Assembly: GCF_017309385.1 (NCBI RefSeq)
Contig: NZ_JAFJMJ010000003.1
Span: forward strand, 1 to 64,000
Origin: Amycolatopsis sp. 195334CR
GTDB lineage: Bacteria; Actinomycetota; Actinomycetes; Mycobacteriales; Pseudonocardiaceae
DNA length: 64,000 nucleotides
Direction: 5' to 3'
The translations under genes and the position numbers were made by a program. Positions 8,790 through 18,019 of this stretch are shown here, piece after piece; the stretch's first letter is position 1; each line of letters starts with the position of its first letter. The notes under the pieces are model-generated. The model saw only the letters and a program-made list of their open reading frames with translations, searched no databases and was not told where the DNA came from.

Positions 8790-10178
8790 ATGAGCCCGTC
8801 TGGCGCACCGCAGCAGCAGGAGGAAGTCCGGGGGTTCTGGACCCGCTCCCCCGGCCCGTACCGCGTGTTCGGCTACCTGGGCCGCACCTACCGGGTCGGG
8901 CCCGCCGCCGAGCAGCTCACCGGCCGCTCGCGCGCCTGGGTGCTCGGCCCGGCGCTCGCCGCGATGGCCGCGATCGGCGTGCCGCAGTACGCCTTCGGCC
9001 TGCTGGTGCCCGGCCTGCTCGACCGCGGCTGGACCATGGGCCAGGCCTTCGGGCTCCTCGCGCTGTGGACGGTGTTCCAGGCCGGTGCCGGCTTCCCCGC
9101 CGCCTACCTCCGCGAACGCGGTCGCATCGGGCCGCGCGCGGCCATGCTGACCGGCGCGGTGCTGGTGCCGCTCGGCCCGCTCGCGCTCGCCTTCGACTCC
9201 GGCCTCGCCGGGGTGCTCGGCTATTCCGTGCTCTCCGGAACCGGCGCCGGATTGGTCTACGCCACCTGTTCCTCCACCGTGGCCAAGTGGTTCCCCGAAC
9301 GGTCCGCGGCCGCGACCAGCCTGGCCACCGGCGCGTTCGCCTGCGGCTGCGTGCCGTTCGTGGTGGCGTTCGCGCTCGGCAGCGGGACCGGCACCCTCTC
9401 CCCCGTGCTGATCGCCACCGCGGTGGTGCTCGCGGCGGTCATCACCACCTCCGCGCTGCTGTTCCGCGATCCGCCACCGAACTGGTGGCCGCCGCACCTC
9501 GACCCGCGCGAGTGGGCACTGGACCGCCGCCGCAACCCGCGCCGCGCCGCCCGCCAGTACTCCTCGCGGCAGGCGTTGCGCACCGGCGCGCTGCCGCTGA
9601 TGTACGTGATCGTTTTCCTTGCCAGCGCGGTATCCCTGCTCGACGTGGCCTTCCTCGCGGTGATGGCGGCCGATCGCGGCCTCGGCCTCACCGCGGCCGC
9701 GATCGGCACCTGCCTGCTGGTCGGCGTGAACGGGGTCGGGCGCTCGCTGGCCATCCGCGTCTCCGCCGAAGCCGGGCGGGTGCGCACGATCCGCGCGGTG
9801 GTCGCCATCCTGGGTGCCGGGCAGCTCGTGCTGGCCGGTGCGGTCGCCTCCGGTTCGGTGCCCCTGCTGCTGATCGCGGCGATCGTGGCCGGGGCCGGCG
9901 GCGGTGCCTTCTACCCGCTGTTCGCCAGCCTGGCGCGCGAGTACTTCGGCGAGCGCTCGCACCTGGAGACCAACGCGGTCATCTACAGCGCGAAGGCGCT
10001 CGGCGGCGTGGCCGGGGTGGGCGCGGTGGCACTGGTGGCCCCGAGTTGGGGCTACCCCACGATCTTCCTGCTCGCCGGCGCGCTCGCGCTCGGGGCCGCC
10101 GCGTTGTGCCGCAGGCTGCGGCAGCCGGGTTTGCTCAGCACGATTCCGGTTACCCGGTCTCCAGTGCCCGGAGTTTGA
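8790..10178 (+). CDS. OFA-family MFS transporter, probable oxalate (or oxalate/formate) carrier
   Basis: This 462-aa membrane protein has about 12 transmembrane segments. It carries the oxalate/formate antiporter family signature GTGAGLVYATCSSTVAKWFP (small-residue helix ending KWFP). The actinobacterial OFA insert DPPPNWWPP comes after helix 6. A soluble N-terminal stretch of about 50 residues precedes the first helix. It most likely brings oxalate in, possibly exchanging formate. GGAGG precedes the ATG by 6-7 nt, and operator site B is in its promoter region. The flanking GntR gene and divergent aldehyde dehydrogenase support a role in the oxalate pathway. Substrate assignment rests on family and context. 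Confidence 0.87.
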   Translation: MSPSGAPQQQEEVRGFWTRSPGPYRVFGYLGRTYRVGPAAEQLTGRSRAWVLGPALAAMAAIGVPQYAFGLLVPGLLDRGWTMGQAFGLLALWTVFQAGAGFPAAYLRERGRIGPRAAMLTGAVLVPLGPLALAFDSGLAGVLGYSVLSGTGAGLVYATCSSTVAKWFPERSAAATSLATGAFACGCVPFVVAFALGSGTGTLSPVLIATAVVLAAVITTSALLFRDPPPNWWPPHLDPREWALDRRRNPRRAARQYSSRQALRTGALPLMYVIVFLASAVSLLDVAFLAVMAADRGLGLTAAAIGTCLLVGVNGVGRSLAIRVSAEAGRVRTIRAVVAILGAGQLVLAGAVASGSVPLLLIAAIVAGAGGGAFYPLFASLAREYFGERSHLETNAVIYSAKALGGVAGVGAVALVAPSWGYPTIFLLAGALALGAAALCRRLRQPGLLSTIPVTRSPVPGV

Positions 10179-10186
10179 AAACCCAG

Positions 10187-10232
10187 GGGGATGACCACAC
10201 TTTCGGCGGTAATCCGCGCCGGTGGTCACCCC
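10187..10232. terminator. Imperfect inverted repeat after the OFA transporter
   Basis: GGGGATGACCAC (10187-10198) pairs with GTGGTCACCCC (10222-10232), leaving a 23-nt interior. It starts 9 bp after the transporter stop and could end that transcript before the GntR promoter. Confidence 0.4.
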
Positions 10233-10325
10233 GTGCGGTGGAGTCCGGCGCACCCAGGTGAAAGCCATGTCACACTGGAAACACCCGTTGTGTGACTGCG
10301 TTCACCAAACCGGACAAAGATTCGC

Positions 10326-10337
10326 ATTGTATGCTGT
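10326..10337 (+). promoter_or_regulatory. GntR operator site C, upstream of the gntR gene
   Basis: ATTGTATGCTGT matches 10 of 12 positions of the island palindrome. It lies 76 bp upstream of the regulator's start, as expected for autoregulation. It is weaker than sites B and F. Confidence 0.6.
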
Positions 10338-10413
10338 AGGCAGTCGACGAAAAACTACGGGGAGTCGCCGGAGCCACCGGTGCCACTCCATGGACCAAGC
10401 CCTGGGAGACATC

Positions 10414-11166
10414 ATGCAGCCGACGGAGTTGCCGACAAGCGTGGCGGCTCGCCGGATCGACCGGCCGGTGCCCCTGCGCGAGCGGGTGTACCAGTCGATG
10501 CAGGAGCTGATCATCTCCGGGCACCTCGCGGCGGGCCAGCACCTGGTCGAGAGCGAGCTGGCGGAGATGCTGGGCGTGTCCCGCCAGCCGGTCCGGGAAG
10601 CACTGCAGCTGCTCAACTCCGAGGGCTGGGTGGACCTCCGCCCCGGCTACGGCGCCTTCGTCCACGTGCCCACCGAGGCCGAGGCCGACGAACTGCTGGT
10701 GGTCCGCGCCCTGCTGGAGACCGAATCCGCCCGCCTGGCCGCGCTGCACGCCGACGCGGCCGGGGTGGCCAGGCTGCGCGAGCTGTGCCGCCAGGGCGAA
10801 GCCGCGGTCGCCGTCGACGACATCGAAGGCATGGTGGAGGCCAACGCCGCCCTGCACCGCTGCGTGACCGAGCTGTCCGGCAACCGGGTCCTGCTCGACT
10901 TCGCCACCCAGGTCGACCGCCGGGTGCGCTGGTACTACACGCCGATCGCCCGCCGTCGCGGGAAGCGGTCCTGGCAGGAGCACGCGAAGATGGTCGACGC
11001 CATCGAAAAGGGCGATGCCGAGGCCGCCGCGCGGATCATGCGCGAGCACACCGAGCGGACCCGCAAGTCCTATTTGGACCAGCGCAAGTCCGCCGCCGAG
11101 CCCGAAGCCCCGCCGGCCCTGGTCCGCACCCGCCGCCGGCCCGGCACCGCGTCCGCGCGGCGGTAA
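10414..11166 (+). CDS. FadR-subfamily GntR transcriptional regulator, predicted oxalate-island regulator
   Basis: This 250-aa protein has an N-terminal winged helix (residues about 21-90, LRERVYQSMQELIISGHL then LAEMLGVSRQPVREALQLL). A C-terminal all-helical FCD ligand domain (about 100-225) follows. FCD domains usually bind a carboxylate through metal-coordinating Asp/His residues; here DDIEGMVEANAALHRCV and HAKMVDAIEKGDAEAA hold candidates. The ATG with GGGAG 6-7 nt upstream was chosen over an ATG eight codons earlier. Sequences resembling FadR-type operators sit in front of this gene and five other transcription units. Oxalate, oxalyl-CoA or glyoxylate is a sensible effector, but this is inferred. 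Confidence 0.9.
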   Translation: MQPTELPTSVAARRIDRPVPLRERVYQSMQELIISGHLAAGQHLVESELAEMLGVSRQPVREALQLLNSEGWVDLRPGYGAFVHVPTEAEADELLVVRALLETESARLAALHADAAGVARLRELCRQGEAAVAVDDIEGMVEANAALHRCVTELSGNRVLLDFATQVDRRVRWYYTPIARRRGKRSWQEHAKMVDAIEKGDAEAAARIMREHTERTRKSYLDQRKSAAEPEAPPALVRTRRRPGTASARR

Positions 11167-11287
11167 CCCCGCCCTGGCGCACACACCACCCCGAAGAAAC
11201 ACCAAGAACCCCAGCACCGGGCGGGCCGACGACGACCCGCCCGGTGGGAGAAACCCTGGGTACCTCCGGAAAGAAGGTGAAACAGTT

Positions 11288-11485
11288 ATGCGCACGATGA
11301 AGGAACTGATCAAGGACGTGCTCGGCGCGCCCCGCGGCTTCAACGCCGACGGCCGCGCGATGGGCCTCGGCCTGGCGACCGCGATGGAGGCCGCCCGCCG
11401 CGACCCCAGCACCGAGGTCGAGGACTACCTGCGCCGCGAGGCGGCGACGGGCAGCAGCGGCGAGCGGAACGCTCCCGTCTCCTGA
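11288..11485 (+). CDS. Small conserved-looking hypothetical protein (65 aa)
   Basis: The protein is hydrophilic and begins MRTMKELIKDVLGAPRGFN. It has the helix-rich tail MEAARRDPSTEVEDYLRREA. AAGGTGA is about 7 nt upstream of the ATG, and codon use is GC-rich at third positions. No domain is recognised. It follows the gntR gene by 121 bp, convergent with terC. Confidence 0.6.
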   Translation: MRTMKELIKDVLGAPRGFNADGRAMGLGLATAMEAARRDPSTEVEDYLRREAATGSSGERNAPVS

Positions 11486-11491
11486 TCGGGT

Positions 11492-12472
11492 TCAGCCGGT
11501 GGCGACCGGCTCCTTGGCGCGGTCGGCCCGCGTCTTGAGCAGGCTCGCCACCGTGGTCACGGCCAGCGTGCCGATGATCACCGACAACGACACCACGATG
11601 GGGATGGCCGGGGCCCAGGCGACCCCGTCGTGGTGCAGCGCCTCGAGCACCAGCTTGATCCCGATGAAGCCGAGGATCACCGCGAGCCCGTAGGACAGGT
11701 AGACCAGCTTGTCCAGCAGCCCGCCGATCAGGAAGAACAGCTGGCGCAGGCCCATCAGCGCGAACGCGTTCGCGGTGAAGACCAGGTAGGGCTCCTTGGT
11801 CAGGCCGAAGATGGCCGGGATGGAGTCCAGTGCGAACAGCAGGTCGGTGGTGCCGATGGCGACCATCACGATCAGCATCGGCGTGACCAGCCGCCGTCCG
11901 TCCACTTTGGTCACCATGCGGGCGCCGTCGTAGTCGTCCGAGGTCGGCAGCACCCGCCGGGTCAGCCGCAGTACCGCGTTCTCCTTGAAGTCCTCCTCGT
12001 CGTTGTCGTGCCGCATCAGCTTCCAGGCGGTGAACACCAGGAACGCGCCGAAGACGTAGAACAGCCAGGCGAAGCTCTCCAGCGCCTGCGCGCCGACCGC
12101 GATGAAGACCGCGCGCATCAGCAGCGCCAGCACGATGCCGACCAGCAGCACCTTCTGGCGGTAGAGCTTCGGCACCGCGAAGGTGCCCATGATGATCACG
12201 AACACGAACAGGTTGTCCACCGAGAGGGAGTACTCGGTGAGCCAGCCGGCGAAGAACTCGCCGCCTGCCCTGGGCCCGGCGAAGGCCACCAGGCCCAGGC
12301 CGAACAAGCAGGCCAGGCCGACGTAGAGCGCGACCCACCCGGTGCACTCGCGCAGCGAGGGATCACGGGGATTGCGGGCCACCAGCCAGAAGTCGAGCAG
12401 GATGACGGCGGCCAGCACGGCCACGGTCACCATCCACACCCAGGCGGGAAACACGGGAACGTCCACGGGCAC
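11492..12472 (-). CDS. terC: TerC-family integral membrane protein
   Basis: This 326-aa protein has about 8-9 transmembrane helices and the TerC signatures EYSLSVDNLFVF and ALDSIPAIFG. Their acidic residues lie within the membrane. TerC/Alx proteins are linked to Mn2+ export and to tellurite resistance loci. The gene starts 9 bp after the preceding membrane-protein gene and appears to be the last member of the oxc-frc operon, which also has an Nramp-like transporter. The GTG at 12472 is very close to the GAGGAAAG box, so a second GTG two codons on (12466) is an equally good start. Confidence 0.88.
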   Translation of the reverse strand: MPVDVPVFPAWVWMVTVAVLAAVILLDFWLVARNPRDPSLRECTGWVALYVGLACLFGLGLVAFAGPRAGGEFFAGWLTEYSLSVDNLFVFVIIMGTFAVPKLYRQKVLLVGIVLALLMRAVFIAVGAQALESFAWLFYVFGAFLVFTAWKLMRHDNDEEDFKENAVLRLTRRVLPTSDDYDGARMVTKVDGRRLVTPMLIVMVAIGTTDLLFALDSIPAIFGLTKEPYLVFTANAFALMGLRQLFFLIGGLLDKLVYLSYGLAVILGFIGIKLVLEALHHDGVAWAPAIPIVVSLSVIIGTLAVTTVASLLKTRADRAKEPVATG

Positions 12473-12481
12473 CTTTCCTCG

Positions 12482-13039
12482 TCACCGGCGTTGGGCACGT
12501 GCTTTCGCTTTCGCCTCCCGCCTGGCCTGCTTCGCCGAATACAGCAACCGCGAATGCGCGGCGTACCGGTCGTAGGCCACCGCGGCCGCCGGGTTGCGGG
12601 TGGCGACCTTCGCCAGCCACTGCGGCGCGATGCGCTCGTGCATCCACAGGAACCCGATGGCGAACCCGGCGCTGACGATCGCCTGGAAGGCCAGGAAACC
12701 GAACACGTCGGCGGGCAGCCCCGGTTCCCCGAAGATGGCGTAGCGCGCGGCCACCTCCTGGATCAGCCTGGCCAGCGGGAACCCGACGAGCCAGAGCAGG
12801 GCGGCCGGGGCGAAGGTGCCCGGCCGGACCTTCCCGCGGACCATCAGCAGGCTGTACAGCCCGCCGACGAGCCCCAGCGGCAGCGCCAGCGCCGCCGCCG
12901 AGACCATCGCCCAGCCGGCGGGCTGACCGGCGATCGCGGTCAGTCCCCCGGCCAGCACCCCGGCCAGCGTGCCCACGGCGAACCCGGGAAAGGCCAGTTC
13001 ACCGGTGCGGCGTAGGCCTTCCGTCGTCGGCGCGCCCAT
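12482..13039 (-). CDS. Hypothetical membrane protein coupled to the Nramp-like gene
   Basis: This 185-aa protein has about four hydrophobic helices in residues 15-135. The basic tail (YSAKQARREAKAKARAQRR) would be cytoplasmic. The ATG overlaps the stop of the Nramp-like gene (TGATG), so the two are translationally coupled and may form one transporter unit. I recognise no family. Confidence 0.75.
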   Translation of the reverse strand: MGAPTTEGLRRTGELAFPGFAVGTLAGVLAGGLTAIAGQPAGWAMVSAAALALPLGLVGGLYSLLMVRGKVRPGTFAPAALLWLVGFPLARLIQEVAARYAIFGEPGLPADVFGFLAFQAIVSAGFAIGFLWMHERIAPQWLAKVATRNPAAAVAYDRYAAHSRLLYSAKQARREAKAKARAQRR

Positions 13040-14547
13040 CAGTCGAGCACCACGCCGAAGCGGATCAGGCTGTAGAACAGCATGCCGAGGTAGAACACCG
13101 CGCCGAAGCCGATCACCAGGTTCGTCCACAGCTTGGGGCGGATCGGTTTCGGCAGCAGTTTGTTGTTCACCAGCAGCAGCACCACGCAGTAGGCACCCAT
13201 CGCGAACGCGGACAGGAACGAGAGCACGTCCAGGATCTGGCTCGGTCCGTCGGCCGGGCCGAACAGCAGGATCAGGATGCCGAAGATGATCAGGCCCCAC
13301 AGGAACCCGGCGTAGAGGTGGGACATCTTCAGCTTCTTCGCGCCGGGCACGAAGAAGTAGGTCATGTCCGCCTGGCCGCGTGAGAACGAGTCGAACAGGC
13401 CCAGCGTGGCGTTCATCCCGATCAGCGCGATGAAGCCGAGGAACACCGAGCCGAGCACCGGCCCGCCGACCGTGGCGAAGGTGTCCGACATCGCGCTGAG
13501 CGCCGCCTCGCGCTCACCGGACTCGATCAGCGCCTTGACGTCGGGGCTGGTGCGGTCGGCCGCGCGGGCCAGCACCGTGAACGAGATCGTCACCAGCATC
13601 GTGACGCCCCAGAACAACAGCAGCGCGTCGAAGGTGACCCAGCGCCGCCAGCCCTTCCACTTGCGCATCTCCTCCGGGTCGGAGGTGTCGAACATGTAGC
13701 CGCGCGAGGGCATCTGCTCCTCGTTGCCGGCGTGGCGCAGGCCGCGGATCTTCGGGATGTGGCTGCCCATGCCCGCCCCGCTGTCCCGCAGGTGCAGCGT
13801 GTACCACATCTGCTGCATGCCGGACGGGCCGGCGAAGGCGATCGAGCCCACCACGATCGGGAACCAGGTGGCCGACATGGCCTCCTGCGGGAAGTACCCG
13901 AAGGCGAACATGCCCGAGAGCGTGCTGGTCACGTCGCTCCAGTTGCCCACCATCGAGGCCACCACCGCGGTGCCGACCACCAGCAGGCCGATCATGATCG
14001 AGAGCAGGTTCTCCAGCAGGTTGTAGACCACCTTGGCCAGGCTGAAGATGATCCCGACCAGGACCAGGCCGACGCAGGCGGCCACCACCCACGGTATGCC
14101 GGTGATCTCCTCCAGCGCCGCCGCCCCGGCCGATACGTGGCCGGGCCAGATGTAGACCAGGATCGCCACCGCGAAGAAGAACCACATGAGCGGTTTGAAG
14201 ATGCGCGCGGCGCCGGTGAAGATGCTCTCCCCGGTCGCCATCGCGTACCGCGCCATTTCCAGCATCACGATGGCCTGGAGCGTCACGCCGATCAGGAACA
14301 GCCATCGGATGTCCGGCCCGAACACCAGCACCAGCCTGGGCCACATGTAGGACTCGCCCATGCCGACGCCGAGCGCCACCAGGAAGACCGTCGGTCCGAG
14401 GATGTGGATCGACGGTGGTGCCTCGGGCAGCGGGCGGATCGGCATCGGCTCCAGGCCGCCTGCCTTCCATACCCGTTCCCCGGCCGGTGAGGCCGCGGCC
14501 TCACCACTCGCCGATCCCGAGATCGGCACTTTCGAAGAATCCACCAT
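13039..14547 (-). CDS. Nramp-related transporter lacking the canonical metal motifs
   Basis: This 502-aa protein has about 11 transmembrane helices and Nramp-like architecture. Its helix 1 reads VALGVGMGESYMWPR where classical Nramp has DPGN. In helix 6 the MPH methionine/histidine motif is replaced by a segment around GPSGMQQMWY. It is therefore a divergent member and may not carry Mn2+ or Fe2+; Mg2+ or a different solute is possible. A long loop with charged residues (about 250-290) separates the halves. GGAGAGG precedes the ATG. It lies in the oxc-frc-ligase operon, followed by a coupled small membrane protein and TerC. Confidence 0.75.
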   Translation of the reverse strand: MVDSSKVPISGSASGEAAASPAGERVWKAGGLEPMPIRPLPEAPPSIHILGPTVFLVALGVGMGESYMWPRLVLVFGPDIRWLFLIGVTLQAIVMLEMARYAMATGESIFTGAARIFKPLMWFFFAVAILVYIWPGHVSAGAAALEEITGIPWVVAACVGLVLVGIIFSLAKVVYNLLENLLSIMIGLLVVGTAVVASMVGNWSDVTSTLSGMFAFGYFPQEAMSATWFPIVVGSIAFAGPSGMQQMWYTLHLRDSGAGMGSHIPKIRGLRHAGNEEQMPSRGYMFDTSDPEEMRKWKGWRRWVTFDALLLFWGVTMLVTISFTVLARAADRTSPDVKALIESGEREAALSAMSDTFATVGGPVLGSVFLGFIALIGMNATLGLFDSFSRGQADMTYFFVPGAKKLKMSHLYAGFLWGLIIFGILILLFGPADGPSQILDVLSFLSAFAMGAYCVVLLLVNNKLLPKPIRPKLWTNLVIGFGAVFYLGMLFYSLIRFGVVLD

Positions 14548-14629
14548 TGGCCTCTCCGTTTCACCGCGTTGTAGTCAGCCGCACTCTCATTTCCCGCGTG
14601 GAGACCCCCTCCCGGACCGCTCGCGTGGA

Positions 14630-16777
14630 TCAGGCGGGCCGGAGCAGCCCGGCCGACCGCGCCCACCGGTACTTCGCGCCGAGAACCTGGACCGGGCGTT
14701 CGGTGGTGTACGGATAGGCCACGACACCGTGGTCGTAGAGGTACTCGCAGGCCTGCTCGACCTCGGTGTCCCCGGCCAGCGACGCGACCACGGGCTTGTC
14801 GATGCCCTGGTCCCTGGCCTCCTGCACGACCTTGGCGATCAGCTCGGCGAAGACCATCGGCGGGGTGACGATGGTGTGCCAGTAACCGAGGATGAGCGCG
14901 TGGATGCGGTCGTCGGTCAGGCCGAGCCGGACCGTGGCCTCGTAGGTCGACGGCGGTTCGCCGCCGGTGATGTCGATCGGGTTGCCCGCCGCGCCGAACG
15001 GCGGGATGAACTTGCGGAAGGACTCGTCCAGGTCCGGCGGGATGTCCATCAGGGACAGTCCGGCCTCGACGCAGGCGTCCGAGAGCAGCACGCCGGAACC
15101 GCCCGCGCCGGTGATGATCACGACGTTCTCGCCCTGGGGCGTGGGCAGCAGCGGCAGGCCGCGCGCGTACTCCAGCATCTCGTTCAGCCCCGGGGCGCGC
15201 ACCACCCCGGCCTGCCGGAGGATGTCGTCGTAGACCTTGTCGTCCCCGGCCAGCGCGCCGGTGTGCGAGCTGGCCGCCCGCGCGCCGAGCGCGGTCCGCC
15301 CCGCCTTGAGCACCACCACCGGCTTCTTCTTGGTGATGCGCCGCGCGGCGTCGACGAAGGCCCTGCCGTCCTTGAGGTCTTCGAGGTGCATCGCCACGCA
15401 GGTGGTGTTGTCGTCGTGCTCGAAGAAGGTGAGCAGGTCGTCTTCGTCCACATCGGACTTGTTGCCCAGGCCGACGATGGCCGACACACCCATCTTCGTG
15501 GTGCGGGAGAAGCCGAGGATGGCCATGCCGATGCCGCCGCTCTGCGAGGTCAGCGCCACGCCGCCGCGCACGTCGTACGGCGTGCAGAAGGTCGCGCAGA
15601 GATTGCTCGGCGTGTAGTAGTAGCCGTAGATGTTCGGCCCGAGCAGGCGGATGCCGTGCCGCCGGGCCACTTCGACCACCTGGTCCTGCAGTTCGACGTT
15701 GCCGGTCTCGGCGAACCCGGACGGGATCAGCACCGCGGCCGAGACGCCCTTGGCCCCGCACTCCTCCAGCGCGCCCGGCACGAACTTCGCCGGGATGGCG
15801 AACACCGCGACGTCGATGTCACCCGGTACGTCGCCGATCGCCTGGTACGCCTGGCGGCCTTCGACCTCGTCGGACTTCGGGTTGATCGGGTAGATCCGGC
15901 CCGCGTACCCGCCACCGATCAGGTTGCGCATCACCGAGTTGCCGATCTTGCCCTGCTCGTTGGACGCGCCGATCACCGCGACCGCGGCCGGGTTCATCAG
16001 CTTCGTCATCACCCGCAGGATCTCGTCCGGCTCCGGCCGCACCGGCTCGGCGACCTCCTCGGTCTCCACCAGGATCCGGACGTCGGCCGCGGTGGCCCCG
16101 TCCTTGGTGGCGAACACCGGGTTGAGGTCCACCTCGGCGATCTCCGGGAAGTCGGTGACCAGCGCGGAAACCCGCTGGATCACCCCGGCCAGCGCGTCGG
16201 CGTTCACCGGGTCCGCGCCACGGGCCCCGCGCAGCACCTCGGCCGCCTCGATGCCGTCCAGCATGGACCTGGCCTCGCCGTCGTCGATCGGCGCCAGCCG
16301 GAAGGTGATGTCCTTGAGCACCTCGACCAGCACCCCGCCGAGGCCGAACGCGACCACCTTGCCGAAGGTGGAGTCGGTGGTCGCGCCGATGATCACCTCC
16401 TGGCCGCCGGCCAGCATCTGCTGCACCTGGATGCCGGCGATCTCGGCGGAAGCGTGGTACGCCTTGGCGTTCGCCAGGATCTGGCGGTAGCCCTCGCGCA
16501 CCTCGTCGGCGCTGTTGACGCCGATCAGCACACCGCCCGCGTCGGTCTTGTGCAGGATGTCCGGCGAGACGATCTTCAGCGCCACCGGGAAACCGAGGTC
16601 CGCGGCCAGCTTCGCCGCCTCGTCCTCGGTGGTGGCCAGGCCCTCGCCCGGGGTCGGGATGCCGTAGGCCTCGCAGATCCGCCTGCCCTCGGGCGCGGTC
16701 AGCGCGGCCCGGCCTTCGGCTTTGACCTTGTCGAGGACTTCCCGTACCGCGGCGGTGTCCGCGTTGGTTTCCGACAC
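14630..16777 (-). CDS. ADP-forming acyl-CoA ligase (ATP-grasp plus CoA-ligase fusion), candidate oxalate:CoA ligase
   Basis: This 715-aa fusion has an ATP-grasp beta-like part first (residues about 10-235, with ALKIVSPDILHKTDAGGV). A CoA-binding/ligase alpha part follows (about 260-700, VAVIGASNEQGKIGN). The phosphohistidine is in SSHTGALAGDD. Enzymes of this class make acyl-CoA, ADP and phosphate from a carboxylate, or run in reverse. The position one base after frc in the oxalate operon suggests oxalate or formate as substrate (inference). GTG start; GGAGTGA lies about 8 nt upstream, within the end of frc. Confidence 0.85.
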   Translation of the reverse strand: MSETNADTAAVREVLDKVKAEGRAALTAPEGRRICEAYGIPTPGEGLATTEDEAAKLAADLGFPVALKIVSPDILHKTDAGGVLIGVNSADEVREGYRQILANAKAYHASAEIAGIQVQQMLAGGQEVIIGATTDSTFGKVVAFGLGGVLVEVLKDITFRLAPIDDGEARSMLDGIEAAEVLRGARGADPVNADALAGVIQRVSALVTDFPEIAEVDLNPVFATKDGATAADVRILVETEEVAEPVRPEPDEILRVMTKLMNPAAVAVIGASNEQGKIGNSVMRNLIGGGYAGRIYPINPKSDEVEGRQAYQAIGDVPGDIDVAVFAIPAKFVPGALEECGAKGVSAAVLIPSGFAETGNVELQDQVVEVARRHGIRLLGPNIYGYYYTPSNLCATFCTPYDVRGGVALTSQSGGIGMAILGFSRTTKMGVSAIVGLGNKSDVDEDDLLTFFEHDDNTTCVAMHLEDLKDGRAFVDAARRITKKKPVVVLKAGRTALGARAASSHTGALAGDDKVYDDILRQAGVVRAPGLNEMLEYARGLPLLPTPQGENVVIITGAGGSGVLLSDACVEAGLSLMDIPPDLDESFRKFIPPFGAAGNPIDITGGEPPSTYEATVRLGLTDDRIHALILGYWHTIVTPPMVFAELIAKVVQEARDQGIDKPVVASLAGDTEVEQACEYLYDHGVVAYPYTTERPVQVLGAKYRWARSAGLLRPA

Positions 16778-16778
16778 C

Positions 16779-18008
16779 TCAGATCACTCCGTTCGACTGG
16801 AGCTCGGCGAACTCGGCGGCGTCCACGCCCAGCTCGCTGCCGTAGATTTCCTGGTTGTGCTCACCCAGCAACGGGGAGCGCTCGACCTCGACCGGCGAGT
16901 CCGACAGCTTGATCGGGCAGCCGACGGTGGTGAACTCCCCGCGCTCCGGGTGCTCGACCCGGACCACCATGTCGTTGTCGGCCAGCGAGGTGTCCTCGAT
17001 CAGCTCCTTGGTGGACATGATCGGTCCACAGGGGACGTTGTGCGCGTTGAGCTTCGCGAGCACCTCCCACTTGCTGTGGTTGATCGTCCACTCCTCGATC
17101 AGCTGGAACATCTTGTCCAGCTTGGGCAGCCGCGCCTCCGGCGTGGCCCATTCGGGGTCGTCGGCCAGTTCCGGGCGGCCGATCAGCTTCGCGATCGGCT
17201 CCCAGCCGACCGGCTGCACGATCACGTACACGTAGTCGTTCGGCCCGCCGGGGGCGCAGCGCACCGCCCACCCCGGCTGCCCGCCGCCGGAGGCGTTGCC
17301 CGAGCGGGGAACCTCGTCACCGAAGTTCTCGTTCGGGTACTCCGCCAGCGGGCCGTGGGTCAGGCGCTGCTGGTCGCGCAGCTTGACCCGGCACAGGTTG
17401 AGCACCGCGTGCTGCATGGCCACGGTGACCCGCTGTCCGCGCCCGGTGTGCTCGCGCTGGTAGAGCGCGGCGAGAATGCCGGCCACGGTGTGGATGCCGG
17501 TGCCCGAGTCGCCGATCTGCGCGCCGGTCGCCATCGGCGCGCCGTCCTCGAAGCCGGTGGTGCTCATCGAGCCGCCCATCGCCTGCGCGACCACCTCGTA
17601 GGCCTTGAAGTGCTTGTACGGCCCGTCGCCGAAGCCCTTGATGGAGGCGTAGATCAGCCGCGGGTTGAGCTCCCGCAGCTTCTCCCAGCCGTAGCCCATC
17701 CGCTCGATGGTGCCCGGCCCGAAGTTCTCCACCAGGATGTCGAAGCGGGGCACCATCTCGGTGAACAGCTGTTTGCCCCGCTCGCTCTTCATGTTCAGCG
17801 TGATGCTGCGCTTGTTGCTGTTCAGCATGGTGAAGTAGAGACTGTCCACATCGGGCAGATCGCGCAGCTGCTTGCGGGTGATGTCGCCCGAGGGCGCTTC
17901 CAGCTTCACCACGTCCGCGCCCAGCCAGGCCAGCACCTGGGTGCACGACGGGCCGGACTGCACGTGGGTCATGTCGAGCACGCGGATGCCCGCCAACGCC
18001 TTGGTCAT
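16779..18008 (-). CDS. frc: Formyl-CoA:oxalate CoA-transferase
   Basis: This 409-aa class III CoA-transferase swaps CoA from formyl-CoA to oxalate. It follows the Oxalobacter enzyme closely from memory of that family: start MTKALAGIRVLDMTHVQSGP, then NKRSITLNMK and VENFGPGTIERMGYGW. The catalytic Asp is D167 in IGDSGTGIH (D169 in Oxalobacter). The substrate-gating glycine loop is GNASGGGQPGW, followed by the closing LLGEH motif. This gene is the firmest evidence that the island handles oxalate. GGGAGG precedes the ATG, 11 bp after the oxc stop. It should work in a cycle with the decarboxylase, which regenerates formyl-CoA. Confidence 0.94.
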   Translation of the reverse strand: MTKALAGIRVLDMTHVQSGPSCTQVLAWLGADVVKLEAPSGDITRKQLRDLPDVDSLYFTMLNSNKRSITLNMKSERGKQLFTEMVPRFDILVENFGPGTIERMGYGWEKLRELNPRLIYASIKGFGDGPYKHFKAYEVVAQAMGGSMSTTGFEDGAPMATGAQIGDSGTGIHTVAGILAALYQREHTGRGQRVTVAMQHAVLNLCRVKLRDQQRLTHGPLAEYPNENFGDEVPRSGNASGGGQPGWAVRCAPGGPNDYVYVIVQPVGWEPIAKLIGRPELADDPEWATPEARLPKLDKMFQLIEEWTINHSKWEVLAKLNAHNVPCGPIMSTKELIEDTSLADNDMVVRVEHPERGEFTTVGCPIKLSDSPVEVERSPLLGEHNQEIYGSELGVDAAEFAELQSNGVI

Positions 18009-18019
18009 CTCGGCCTCCC

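Noticed and set aside
14548..14629. A seventh GntR operator upstream of the Nramp-like gene (TGTAGTCA near 14570)
   Set aside because: It differs from the core at two of eight positions and lacks symmetry; the gene lies within the oxc operon anyway.
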